Assembly: GCA_023228745.1 (NCBI GenBank)
Contig: JALOAP010000067.1
Location: forward strand, 1-10,745
DNA length: 10,745 nucleotides
DNA from: Dehalococcoidia bacterium
GTDB taxonomy: Bacteria > Chloroflexota > Dehalococcoidia > Tepidiformales > Tepidiformaceae
Reading direction: 5' to 3'
Below, piece by piece: positions 1-4,977 of this stretch. How positions within the stretch are numbered: the first letter of the stretch is position 1; each line of letters begins with the position of its first letter. Under the pieces are notes generated by a model. It was given only the letters and a program-made list of their open reading frames with translations, made no database searches and was not told the DNA's origin. The position numbers and the translations under genes were made by a program.

Positions 1-113
1 TCCAGCTCGGCCTCGAGCGCGTCCCCCACCCCGCCGACGCCGCCGACGCCCTTGCCATCGCCATCACCCACTGGGCCCATGCGAGGACGCAGGGCTTAGG
101 ACTCAGGACTTAG
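1..113 (+). CDS. ruvC: RuvC Holliday junction endonuclease, C-terminal end only
   Basis: The third forward frame is open from the window edge to a TAG at 111-113 and gives the last 36 residues of a protein. It contains the segment DAADALAIAI followed by TH, which matches the conserved end of RuvC, where acidic residues of the final helix complete the metal-binding active site that cleaves Holliday junctions in the RuvABC complex. The 5' part lies outside the window. After the usual end of the helix the reading frame runs into a 7-bp tandem repeat (84-111), which encodes a tail of about nine residues (RTQGLGLRT) and provides the stop codon. The family match is clear; the tail is probably not part of the conserved fold. 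The gene converges on purH with only 76 bp between stop codons. Confidence 0.88.
   Translation, partial: QLGLERVPHPADAADALAIAITHWAHARTQGLGLRT
84..111 (+). repeat. Four-unit heptamer repeat at the ruvC stop codon
   Basis: Four consecutive 7-bp units read on the plus strand as AGGACGC, AGGGCTT, AGGACTC and AGGACTT, followed by AGA. The array overlaps the final codons of ruvC, and the TAG stop spans the last base of unit 4 and the next two bases. Three further copies of the same four-unit element lie at 159-187, 2019-2046 and 3876-3903 on the minus strand, each at the end of a minus-strand gene. The orientation is always the sense strand of the preceding gene. Function unknown. Confidence 0.8.
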
Positions 114-121
114 AATCACCG

Positions 122-142
122 CCCGCCCGGCAGTCGGGCGGG
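122..142. terminator. GC-rich hairpin between convergent ruvC and purH
   Basis: An 8-bp perfect inverted repeat (122-129 with 135-142) encloses a 5-nt loop. It sits midway between the ends of the convergent genes ruvC and purH, so it could act as a transcription terminator in both directions. Neither strand has a U-tract after the stem, so a classical intrinsic terminator is not certain. The hairpin is itself flanked by inverted copies of the heptamer element, with GGACTTAG at 106-113 and CTAAGTCC at 157-164 as outer arms. Confidence 0.5.
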
Positions 143-158
143 GCCAGACAGGGGCACT

Positions 159-187
159 AAGTCCACAGTCCTTTCCCCCTAAGTCCT
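159..187 (-). repeat. Four-unit heptamer repeat just after the purH stop codon
   Basis: Read on the minus strand, the units are AGGACTT, AGGGGGAA (8 bp, one extra A), AGGACTG and TGGACTT, followed by AGT. The array begins 2 nt after the purH stop codon (190-192). It belongs to the same family as 84-111, 2019-2046 and 3876-3903. The G-rich second unit and AGGACTT-like fourth unit are shared with the other minus-strand copies, which suggests one inherited 28-30 bp element and not independent slippage. Confidence 0.8.
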
Positions 188-189
188 TC

Positions 190-1761
190 TCAGTGCCGGA
201 AGTGCCTCGTCCCCGTGAGCACCATCGCAACCTTGTACTGGTTCACGCAGTCGATGCCTTCCTGGTCGCGGAGACTGCCGCCGGGGTGGATGATCGCGCC
301 GATGCCCGCCTGGCACGCCTTCTCGATCGAGTCGCCCCACGCGAACGGGAAGAAGGCGTCGCTCGCGAGGACCGCGCCCTTCGCTTCGTCACCCGCCTTT
401 TCGAGCGCGATTTCAGTGCTCTTTACGCGGTTCGGCTGGCCGCTGCCCATGCCAAGCAGCCGCCCATCCTTCGCGACCACGATCGCGTTGCTCTTCACGT
501 GCTTCACCACGCGCCACGCAAACGCCAGGTCCGCGCGCTGCTGCTCTGTCGGCTCGACTTCGCTCACGGTGCGGAATTCGATATCATCCGGGCCACGGTC
601 ATCGGCGTCCTGCACCAGCCAGCCGCCGCCCACCTGCCGGTAGGCCACCGCCCCGGGTTTGCGCGGCTCCGCCTGGAGGATGCGCAGGTCCTTCGACTTC
701 CCCTTCAGCACCTGCAGCCCTTCCGGCGTGTAGGCCGGCGCGACCACGATCTCGTAGAACATGCGCGTCTCGCCGTCGTTTGGGTTGCGGAACTCGCGAA
801 TTTCGCGGGCGAGAGCTTCGTCGATGGGCCGGTTGAACGCGACGATGCCGCCGAATGCGCTCACGGGGTCGGCCTGCACCGAAAGGCGGTACGCCTCCAG
901 CAGGTCTTCGCGCTCCGCCACACCGCATGGGTTCGTGTGCTTCACGATGACACAGGCCGGTCCCGGGAAATCGTTCACGCAGTTCCACGCCGCGTCGGCA
1001 TCGAGGTAGTTGTTGTAGGACATCTCCTTGCCGTGGTGCTGCACGGCGGTCGCAATGCCGCCCATGCCCGCCTCACCGAGTGAGCGATCGACATAAAATG
1101 CAGCTGCCTGGTGCGGGTTCTCGCCGTAGCGCAACGGCGCCGCCAGTTCCATCGGCACCGTGCGTGCGGGTGGGAACGTCTCGCCATTCAGTTCGCGCCA
1201 GAGCCACTCGCTCACCGCGCTGTCGTAGGCGGCGGTATGTGCGAACGCTTTCCATGCAAGCCGCCGCCGCTCCGCAGCCCCGACCCCATCGCCGCGAAGC
1301 TGCTCGAGCAGGCTCCCGTAGTCGCCCGGGTCGACAACCACCACCACGGAATCATGGTTTTTCGCCGCGGCGCGCAGCATCGTGGGTCCACCGATGTCGA
1401 TGTTCTCGATGCCGTCCGCGAAGCTCACACCAGGCTGCGTGACCGTTGCCACGAACGGGTAGAGGTTCACGCAGACGAGGTCGATGGCGCCGATGTTGTG
1501 CTCCGCGAGTGCCGCCATGTGTGCCTCGCTATCGCGGCGCGCGAGGATGCCACCGTGGACGCCCGGGTGCAGCGTCTTCACGCGGCCATCGAGCATCTCC
1601 GGGAACCCCGTGATGTCTTCGACCTTCCGCACGGGTACGCCGGCCTTGTCGATGGCCGCGAACGTGCCTCCTGTCGAGACGATCTCCCAGCCGAGCTCTG
1701 TGAGCCCGCGAGCGAAGTCCTCGATCCCGGTCTTGTCGTAGACGCCAAGTAGTGCGCGCAT
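190..1761 (-). CDS. purH: Bifunctional AICAR formyltransferase / IMP cyclohydrolase PurH
   Basis: PurH catalyses the last two steps of de novo purine synthesis: formylation of AICAR (ZMP) by 10-formyl-THF, then ring closure to IMP, in the cytoplasm. The 523-residue product has the usual family length. Residues 1 to about 190 form the MGS-like cyclohydrolase domain (VSTGGT near 28-33, RVKTLHPGVHGG at 60-71, VNLYPF at 98-103). The formyltransferase domain follows, with RYGENPHQ at 211-218, catalytic Lys274-His275 in KHTNPCG, SAFGG at 301-305, and the family-typical end near SDAFFPF (467-473) and GGS (494-496). The ATG at 1761 is chosen over an in-frame upstream start at 1797 because it has a strong ribosome site, GAGGAGG at 1767-1773, with 5-nt spacing, and because MRALLGVYDKTG fits the family N-terminus. 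The upstream leader carries a ZTP riboswitch, consistent with induction when ZMP/ZTP accumulates. Confidence 0.97.
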   Translation of the reverse strand: MRALLGVYDKTGIEDFARGLTELGWEIVSTGGTFAAIDKAGVPVRKVEDITGFPEMLDGRVKTLHPGVHGGILARRDSEAHMAALAEHNIGAIDLVCVNLYPFVATVTQPGVSFADGIENIDIGGPTMLRAAAKNHDSVVVVVDPGDYGSLLEQLRGDGVGAAERRRLAWKAFAHTAAYDSAVSEWLWRELNGETFPPARTVPMELAAPLRYGENPHQAAAFYVDRSLGEAGMGGIATAVQHHGKEMSYNNYLDADAAWNCVNDFPGPACVIVKHTNPCGVAEREDLLEAYRLSVQADPVSAFGGIVAFNRPIDEALAREIREFRNPNDGETRMFYEIVVAPAYTPEGLQVLKGKSKDLRILQAEPRKPGAVAYRQVGGGWLVQDADDRGPDDIEFRTVSEVEPTEQQRADLAFAWRVVKHVKSNAIVVAKDGRLLGMGSGQPNRVKSTEIALEKAGDEAKGAVLASDAFFPFAWGDSIEKACQAGIGAIIHPGGSLRDQEGIDCVNQYKVAMVLTGTRHFRH

Positions 1762-1766
1762 GCCTG

Positions 1767-1816
1767 CCTCCTCTGGAGTCGAAAGGCGAAGGGACAACGT
1801 CCGAAGTTCCCTTCGC
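1767..1816 (-). promoter_or_regulatory. Expression platform of the purH riboswitch, including the ribosome binding site
   Basis: One nucleotide after the conserved 3' part of the riboswitch, the minus strand forms a 9-bp perfect hairpin (1808-1816 with 1786-1794, 13-nt loop) followed by CTTTC, a weak U-rich run. Parts of the same segment can fold differently: CGAAG-GGAA-CTTCG gives a 5-bp stem with a GNRA loop, and GGAC-GTT-GTCC a second small stem. Nearer the gene, CTCC-AGA-GGAG (1768-1778) pairs part of the ribosome site GAGGAGG (1767-1773). Either transcription termination or ribosome-site masking could be the output; the sequence does not decide between them. Confidence 0.55.
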
Positions 1817-1817
1817 T

Positions 1818-1906
1818 GGCCCAGGCGTGCGGCCGGACTTCAGCGGCCTATCGCGGGCCGCGGCCGGGCTCCCCCGCGGTTCTCCGCGCGTCGCCAGTCA
1901 CCCGAC
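1818..1906 (-). promoter_or_regulatory. ZTP (pfl) riboswitch aptamer controlling purH
   Basis: The minus strand carries the two conserved blocks of the ZTP/pfl motif in the right order. The 5' block has GTGACTGGCGA, then a hairpin CGCGG-AGAA-CCGCG, then GGGGAG, closed by a P1 stem of CGGG (1901-1904) with CCCG (1865-1868). A variable linker hairpin follows, GCGGCC (1856-1861) with GGCCGC (1843-1848). The 3' block has CCGCACGCCTGGGCC, containing the conserved GCCTGGGC core. ZTP riboswitches sense ZMP/ZTP, the PurH substrate and its triphosphate, and are known upstream of purH and folate one-carbon genes. Placement directly before purH supports the call independently. The 3' block has one or two extra bases relative to the commonest CCGCCUGGGC form. 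Confidence 0.9.
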
Positions 1907-1920
1907 GGGTTGAGTTTAGA

Positions 1921-1948
1921 GTGCCCTGTGCCCCGTGCCCAGTGCCCC
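1921..1948 (-). repeat. Four-unit GTGCCCN heptamer array
   Basis: On the plus strand there are four exact 7-bp units, GTGCCCT, GTGCCCC, GTGCCCA and GTGCCCC, with only the seventh base varying; on the minus strand the units read NGGGCAC. The array has the same 4 x 7 architecture and 28-bp length as the AGGACNN elements but a different core. It lies about 15 bp upstream of the purH riboswitch and about 100 bp downstream of the FAD oxidoreductase stop codon. The strand given is that of the flanking genes. No function is known. Confidence 0.75.
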
Positions 1949-2018
1949 CGGCCAGCGTGCCAGCTCCGTGTTCCGGGAAAGCAAAGCATGCGGCCGCTGC
2001 AGTCGAGCGCGCCCCACT

Positions 2019-2046
2019 AAGTCCTGGGTCCTTCCGCCTACGTCCT
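2019..2046 (-). repeat. Four-unit heptamer repeat at the FAD oxidoreductase stop codon
   Basis: Read on the minus strand, the units are AGGACGT, AGGCGGA, AGGACCC and AGGACTT, followed by AGT. The first base of the array is the last base of the TGA stop codon (2046-2048) of the preceding gene. Same family and orientation rule as 84-111, 159-187 and 3876-3903. The fourth unit and the following AGT match the copy after purH closely. Confidence 0.8.
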
Positions 2047-3254
2047 CATTCGTGCGCGAGACTAAGGGCGAGCGTCCACGGGGCGTGCTGTTCGAGTAGC
2101 TGGTTGAGTCGCGTGAGCCTGGGGCGGACGCCCCAACCGGCGGCGGCGCTGAGCTTCCCATCGCGCCCGAACAGCGCCAGGACCTTGCCCGCGTCTGGCT
2201 CGTCGAGCACTACCTCCACTTCGTCGCCCGGGCGTGGGTGGCCGTACACCTGGATGCTGATGTCGTACTGGTCCGACCAGACGTATGGCACTGTGCTGTG
2301 CGGCTCCCCGGCACCGGGTCCGCGCAGGATGTTGGCTGCCACGGCCATCCCCTGTTCGACCGCGCTCGTCCAGTGCTCCGCGCGCATATGTTCGCCGTAG
2401 TGCGGGTTCTGCCAGCGCGCGACGTCGCCCGCGGCCCAGACGCCGGCCACGTTCGTCGCCAGCGTCGCATCGCAGAGCACGCCGTCGTCCAGCTCGATGC
2501 CGGACCCTACGAGCCACGCCGTGTTGGGGCGCACGCCAATGCCGACGACCACTACGTCGGCCGCGACCTTCGATCCGTCGGCCAGGATCACGGCCTCGAC
2601 CCGCTCGCTGCCTTCGAAGCCGGTCACCGTGGCGCCGCAACGCAGGTCCACGCCCTGTGCACGGTGCACCTCCGCAACGGCCGCGCCGACCTTCGCGCCA
2701 AGCACCCGCGCGAGCGGCTGGTCCAGCGCTTCCAGCATCGTCACCTCGAGGCCCCGTCCGCGCGCCGAGGCCGCCACTTCCGCGCCAATGAAGCCTGCGC
2801 CGATGACGCACACCTTCGCCCCCGAATCGAAGGCGGCGCGGAGGGCGAGGGCATCGTCCATCGTCCGGAGGGTGTGGATGCCCGCGAGCGCCGGGGTATT
2901 TGGCAGCGTACGCGGTGATGCACCGGTCGCGATGAGCAGCGCGTCGTAGGCTACGCGGGTCCCGTCGTCGAGCTCGACTTCGCGCGCGCCAGCGTGCAGC
3001 GCGACCGCCTGGCGTCCGCGCAGGAGGTCGGCGCGGAGTTCGTTGTAGTGGTCGGGGTCGTCGAGCAGCGTCCGGACGGGCTCCCACGTGCCCTGGAGGA
3101 TCTGTTTCGAAAGCGGTGGACGGTCGTACGGATAGTGCTTCTCCGCGCCAATCAGCGTGATGCGGCCTTCGAAACCGAGCCGCCGGAGCTCCGTGAGGGC
3201 GCGGTGCGCGGCCAGCGAAGCACCTGCGATGACGATGTGCTCACGAGGGGGCAT
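2046..3254 (-). CDS. NAD(P)/FAD-dependent oxidoreductase, ferredoxin reductase type
   Basis: The 402-residue product resembles the reductases that pass electrons from NAD(P)H through FAD to ferredoxins serving Rieske oxygenases or cytochromes P450 (rhodocoxin/putidaredoxin reductase group). In order: an N-terminal FAD-binding segment IVIAGASLAA (7-16), PYDRPPLSK (42-50) typical of this group, LLIATGASP (106-114), an NAD(P)-binding VIGAGFIGAEVAA (150-162), the second FAD contact VWAAGDVA (272-279), and a C-terminal reductase domain with PYVWSDQYD (323-331). The first dinucleotide motif has Ala where the third Gly is usual. The start at 3254 is preferred to a TTG at 3296, which would add 14 Arg-rich residues. 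There is no clear ribosome site, but GACAAT lies 6 nt upstream, suggesting a leaderless mRNA. No ferredoxin or oxygenase gene is adjacent, so the electron acceptor is unknown. Confidence 0.88.
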   Translation of the reverse strand: MPPREHIVIAGASLAAHRALTELRRLGFEGRITLIGAEKHYPYDRPPLSKQILQGTWEPVRTLLDDPDHYNELRADLLRGRQAVALHAGAREVELDDGTRVAYDALLIATGASPRTLPNTPALAGIHTLRTMDDALALRAAFDSGAKVCVIGAGFIGAEVAASARGRGLEVTMLEALDQPLARVLGAKVGAAVAEVHRAQGVDLRCGATVTGFEGSERVEAVILADGSKVAADVVVVGIGVRPNTAWLVGSGIELDDGVLCDATLATNVAGVWAAGDVARWQNPHYGEHMRAEHWTSAVEQGMAVAANILRGPGAGEPHSTVPYVWSDQYDISIQVYGHPRPGDEVEVVLDEPDAGKVLALFGRDGKLSAAAGWGVRPRLTRLNQLLEQHAPWTLALSLAHE

Positions 3255-3260
3255 GGATTG

Positions 3261-3290
3261 ATTGTCGAAGCGGCGCCCTCCCCGGCGCAA
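3261..3290 (-). promoter_or_regulatory. Candidate promoter of the FAD oxidoreductase gene
   Basis: On the minus strand TTGCGC (3285-3290) and GACAAT (3261-3266) are separated by 18 nt and resemble -35 and -10 boxes. The -10 ends 6 nt before the ATG, so transcription would begin at about the start codon. Support is the matching arrangement at other starts in the window; the boxes themselves are poor matches. Confidence 0.35.
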
Positions 3291-3360
3291 GCGCAACTGC
3301 GTCCGCCGGTCGGCCTGGCATCAGTCCCGCGACCGCCTGCGGGCAAAGATCGGCGAGCGA

Positions 3361-3392
3361 GGTGCTTCCTCCCCCGGGGATGAGGGGACACC
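3361..3392. repeat. Imperfect palindrome between divergent genes
   Basis: In the 181-bp gap between the divergent FAD oxidoreductase and small membrane protein genes, GGTG (3361-3364) pairs with CACC (3389-3392), and TTCCTC (3366-3371) with GAGGGG (3382-3387) including two G-U pairs. The centre is CCCCCGGGG. It lies upstream of both candidate promoters, so a DNA-level operator is as plausible as an RNA structure. I see nothing else in this gap apart from the two candidate promoters. Confidence 0.3.
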
Positions 3393-3423
3393 AGCAACGA
3401 CGTGCACGATGCCCCGCCTGCCG

Positions 3424-3429
3424 TATCTT
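3424..3429 (+). promoter_or_regulatory. Candidate -10 box of the small membrane protein gene
   Basis: TATCTT lies 6 nt before the GTG start codon at 3436, with no ribosome site between them. This fits a leaderless transcript starting at the GTG. No convincing -35 box is visible at 16 to 18 nt upstream. Confidence 0.35.
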
Positions 3430-3435
3430 TGAGTT

Positions 3436-3834
3436 GTGACGACAACCCCATCCGTCGAACCCGCCCACCACCCGGAGCCGCCGGGTACAACCTGGGGCCG
3501 CCTCTGGGCCGCGCTGGCGATCATGGCCGTGCTCGGGTTCTCGTCGCTCTTTGTGTTCCCGCCGTTGCTGCTGATCGCGCTCTACCTTGGCGGGCCGCCC
3601 TTGCTCGCGCTCTTCCTTTCTGGCCCCGGCCGCGATAGGAACACCTTCAGTGCGAATGGTGTGGCCGGCGCTGCCGGTGGTGCGCTCTCCGGCGCGCTCT
3701 GGGTGGCCACGCACCCCGGCGGCGCCCACCCCCTGGCGGTGGTCATCAGCACCTTCGTGACGTTCCTCGTGATGAGCGTCGCCGCTGCGGTCGTTGTCTG
3801 GCTCGTCTCCTTCCGCGTCCGCGAAAGCCCGTAG
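3436..3834 (+). CDS. Small multi-pass membrane protein of unknown function
   Basis: This 132-residue product is not recognised. A Pro/Thr-rich hydrophilic N-terminus (1-20) precedes hydrophobic segments at about 23-42, 43-62, 73-91 and 98-125, suggesting three to four transmembrane helices in the inner membrane. A short polar stretch, GPGRDRNTFSANG (63-75), divides the first pair from the rest and contains the main charged residues; the protein ends in an Arg-containing tail. The start is a GTG at 3436 with a -10-like box 6 nt upstream and no ribosome site. It stands alone between two minus-strand genes, so context gives no hint of function. Codon use and hydrophobic periodicity look genuine, and neither opposite-strand frame over it makes a credible protein. 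Confidence 0.7.
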   Translation: MTTTPSVEPAHHPEPPGTTWGRLWAALAIMAVLGFSSLFVFPPLLLIALYLGGPPLLALFLSGPGRDRNTFSANGVAGAAGGALSGALWVATHPGGAHPLAVVISTFVTFLVMSVAAAVVVWLVSFRVRESP

Positions 3835-3875
3835 GAGAGAGTCTTGAGTCCCGAGCGACAATGGCTCCCGGCACC

Positions 3876-3903
3876 AAGTCCTAGGTCCTTCCCCCTCAGT
3901 CCT
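3876..3903 (-). repeat. Four-unit heptamer repeat overlapping the epimerase stop codon
   Basis: Read on the minus strand, the units are AGGACTG, AGGGGGA, AGGACCT and AGGACTT, followed by GGT. The first unit encodes part of the last two codons of the epimerase gene and, with the next base, its TGA stop (3896-3898). Same family as 84-111, 159-187 and 2019-2046. Two looser units (GGGACTC and AAGACTC on the minus strand, about 3841-3854) lie a further 20 bp on and may be remnants. Confidence 0.8.
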
Positions 3904-4813
3904 CTTTGAAGGACGCGACCGTCGTCCGGATCCCATCCTCGAAGATGACCTCTGGCCGCCAGCCGAGCACTTCCTGTGCGCGTGTCGTGTCGAGCCAGAA
4001 GTTGCGCACGTCGCCCGGTCGTGGCGGGCCGTTGCGCGCCGCGATCGTGTTCCCGGTCGCCGCGTCGAGCGCACGGTAGATCTCGTTCACCGAAGTGCCT
4101 TGCCCGGTGCCGATGTTCAGCGTGGCGCCGTTGCCGCGTTCGAGGCAGAGCACGTTCGCACGGGCGATGTCGCCGACGTACACGTAGTCCTTCCGTTGCT
4201 CGCCGTCGCCGTCGATGGTGCACTGTTCGCCGGCCAGCATCCTGCCCGTGAAGATGGCGACGACGCCCGCCTCGCCGTTCGGGTCCTGTCGCGGGCCGTA
4301 GGCGTTCGAGTAGCGGAGATTGGTGTAGTCGAGCCCCGCGGTGCGCGCCATGAGCTCGATGTACAGCTCGCCGACAAGCTTCGAGAGTCCGTAGTTCGAA
4401 ACCGGCTTCGTCGGATGCGTTTCGGGCACGGGCAATTCCGCCGGCTCGCCGTACACCGTGCCGCCGGACGATGCATAGATCAGCTTCCGCACACCATGTT
4501 CGACGCAGAGCGAGGCGATCCGGGCCGTGCCCCCGCCATTGATTTCCAAATCGAACACCGGGTCGCCGGTGCTTACTTTCACACTCGCCTGGGCGGCGTG
4601 GTGGTTCACCACCTCCGGCTTGAACTCGGCGAATACCCGCTCTACTTCGCGCGAGTGGATGTCGACCTCGTGGAGCTTCGCCCCTTTGTTGACGCTTGCT
4701 CGCCGGCCCGTCGCAAGGTTGTCGACGACCGCGACCTCGTGGCCTTCGGCCAGGTAGGCGTCGACGATGTGGGAGCCGATGAAGCCAGCCCCACCGGTGA
4801 CCAGGATGCGCAT
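3896..4813 (-). CDS. NAD-dependent epimerase/dehydratase, UDP-glucose 4-epimerase-like
   Basis: The 305-residue extended short-chain dehydrogenase has the NAD-binding motif TGGAGFIGSH (6-15), an acidic residue for the adenosine ribose (Asp31 in VVDNL), SSGGTVYG (115-122), catalytic Tyr141 and Lys145 in YGLSK, and the substrate-side LRYSNAYGPRQDP (166-178). This pattern fits UDP-sugar 4-epimerases for galactose or related sugars used in cell-surface polysaccharides; dTDP-glucose dehydratases are a less likely alternative, and the exact sugar cannot be read from sequence. The start at 4813 is chosen because MRILVTGG is the canonical N-terminus and GAGGAGGT (4817-4824) lies just upstream; a longer frame begins at 4873. 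The last two codons and stop coincide with a heptamer repeat. No glycosyltransferase genes adjoin it. Confidence 0.9.
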   Translation of the reverse strand: MRILVTGGAGFIGSHIVDAYLAEGHEVAVVDNLATGRRASVNKGAKLHEVDIHSREVERVFAEFKPEVVNHHAAQASVKVSTGDPVFDLEINGGGTARIASLCVEHGVRKLIYASSGGTVYGEPAELPVPETHPTKPVSNYGLSKLVGELYIELMARTAGLDYTNLRYSNAYGPRQDPNGEAGVVAIFTGRMLAGEQCTIDGDGEQRKDYVYVGDIARANVLCLERGNGATLNIGTGQGTSVNEIYRALDAATGNTIAARNGPPRPGDVRNFWLDTTRAQEVLGWRPEVIFEDGIRTTVASFKED

Positions 4814-4965
4814 GAAACCTCCTCGGATGGCGGCCAATGGGCTGCCTCGCAGCTCTGCGCTGACAGGGGGCACTGTTCGCGCTTCACCCGAGGATCACGG
4901 CGGTGTGGCTTTGCAGCAATAGCGAGAACCATCACAACCGCACCATCAATGCCCGCGGAAGCGGC

Positions 4966-4971
4966 TAGGCT
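4966..4971 (+). promoter_or_regulatory. Candidate -10 box of ndh
   Basis: TAGGCT lies 6 nt before the ATG at 4978. No ribosome site is present in the intervening GGATCC, giving the same leaderless layout as at 3436 and 3254. The match to TATAAT is only three of six. The rest of the 164-bp gap between the divergent epimerase and ndh genes (4814-4977) shows only the epimerase ribosome site at 4817-4824 and no clear structure. Confidence 0.3.
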
Positions 4972-4977
4972 GGATCC

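Noticed and set aside
193..1752. Long plus-strand open frames opposite purH (up to about 296 codons)
   Set aside because: They are antisense to a full-length, motif-complete purH; their Arg/His/Ala-rich products are typical of GC-rich shadow frames.
1762..1797. Twelve extra residues at the PurH N-terminus
   Set aside because: This segment overlaps the ribosome site and riboswitch platform, and the ATG at 1761 has ideal spacing to GAGGAGG.
1800..1910. tRNA or T-box in the purH leader
   Set aside because: No cloverleaf or T-box sequence is present; the conserved blocks match the ZTP riboswitch instead.
1985..2006. Cluster of SphI, NotI and PstI recognition sites resembling a cloning polylinker
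   Set aside because: The flanks are continuous native sequence (heptamer repeats and gene ends on both sides) with no vector backbone; such sites are common by chance in GC-rich DNA.
3255..3435. Possible known riboswitch in the leader of the FAD oxidoreductase
   Set aside because: Several small hairpins can be drawn, but no conserved blocks of the cobalamin, TPP, SAM or glycine classes are present.
84..3903. Heptamer elements as a CRISPR array or transposon ends
   Set aside because: Units are 7 bp with no spacers, copies are kilobases apart at gene ends, and there is no transposase or target duplication.
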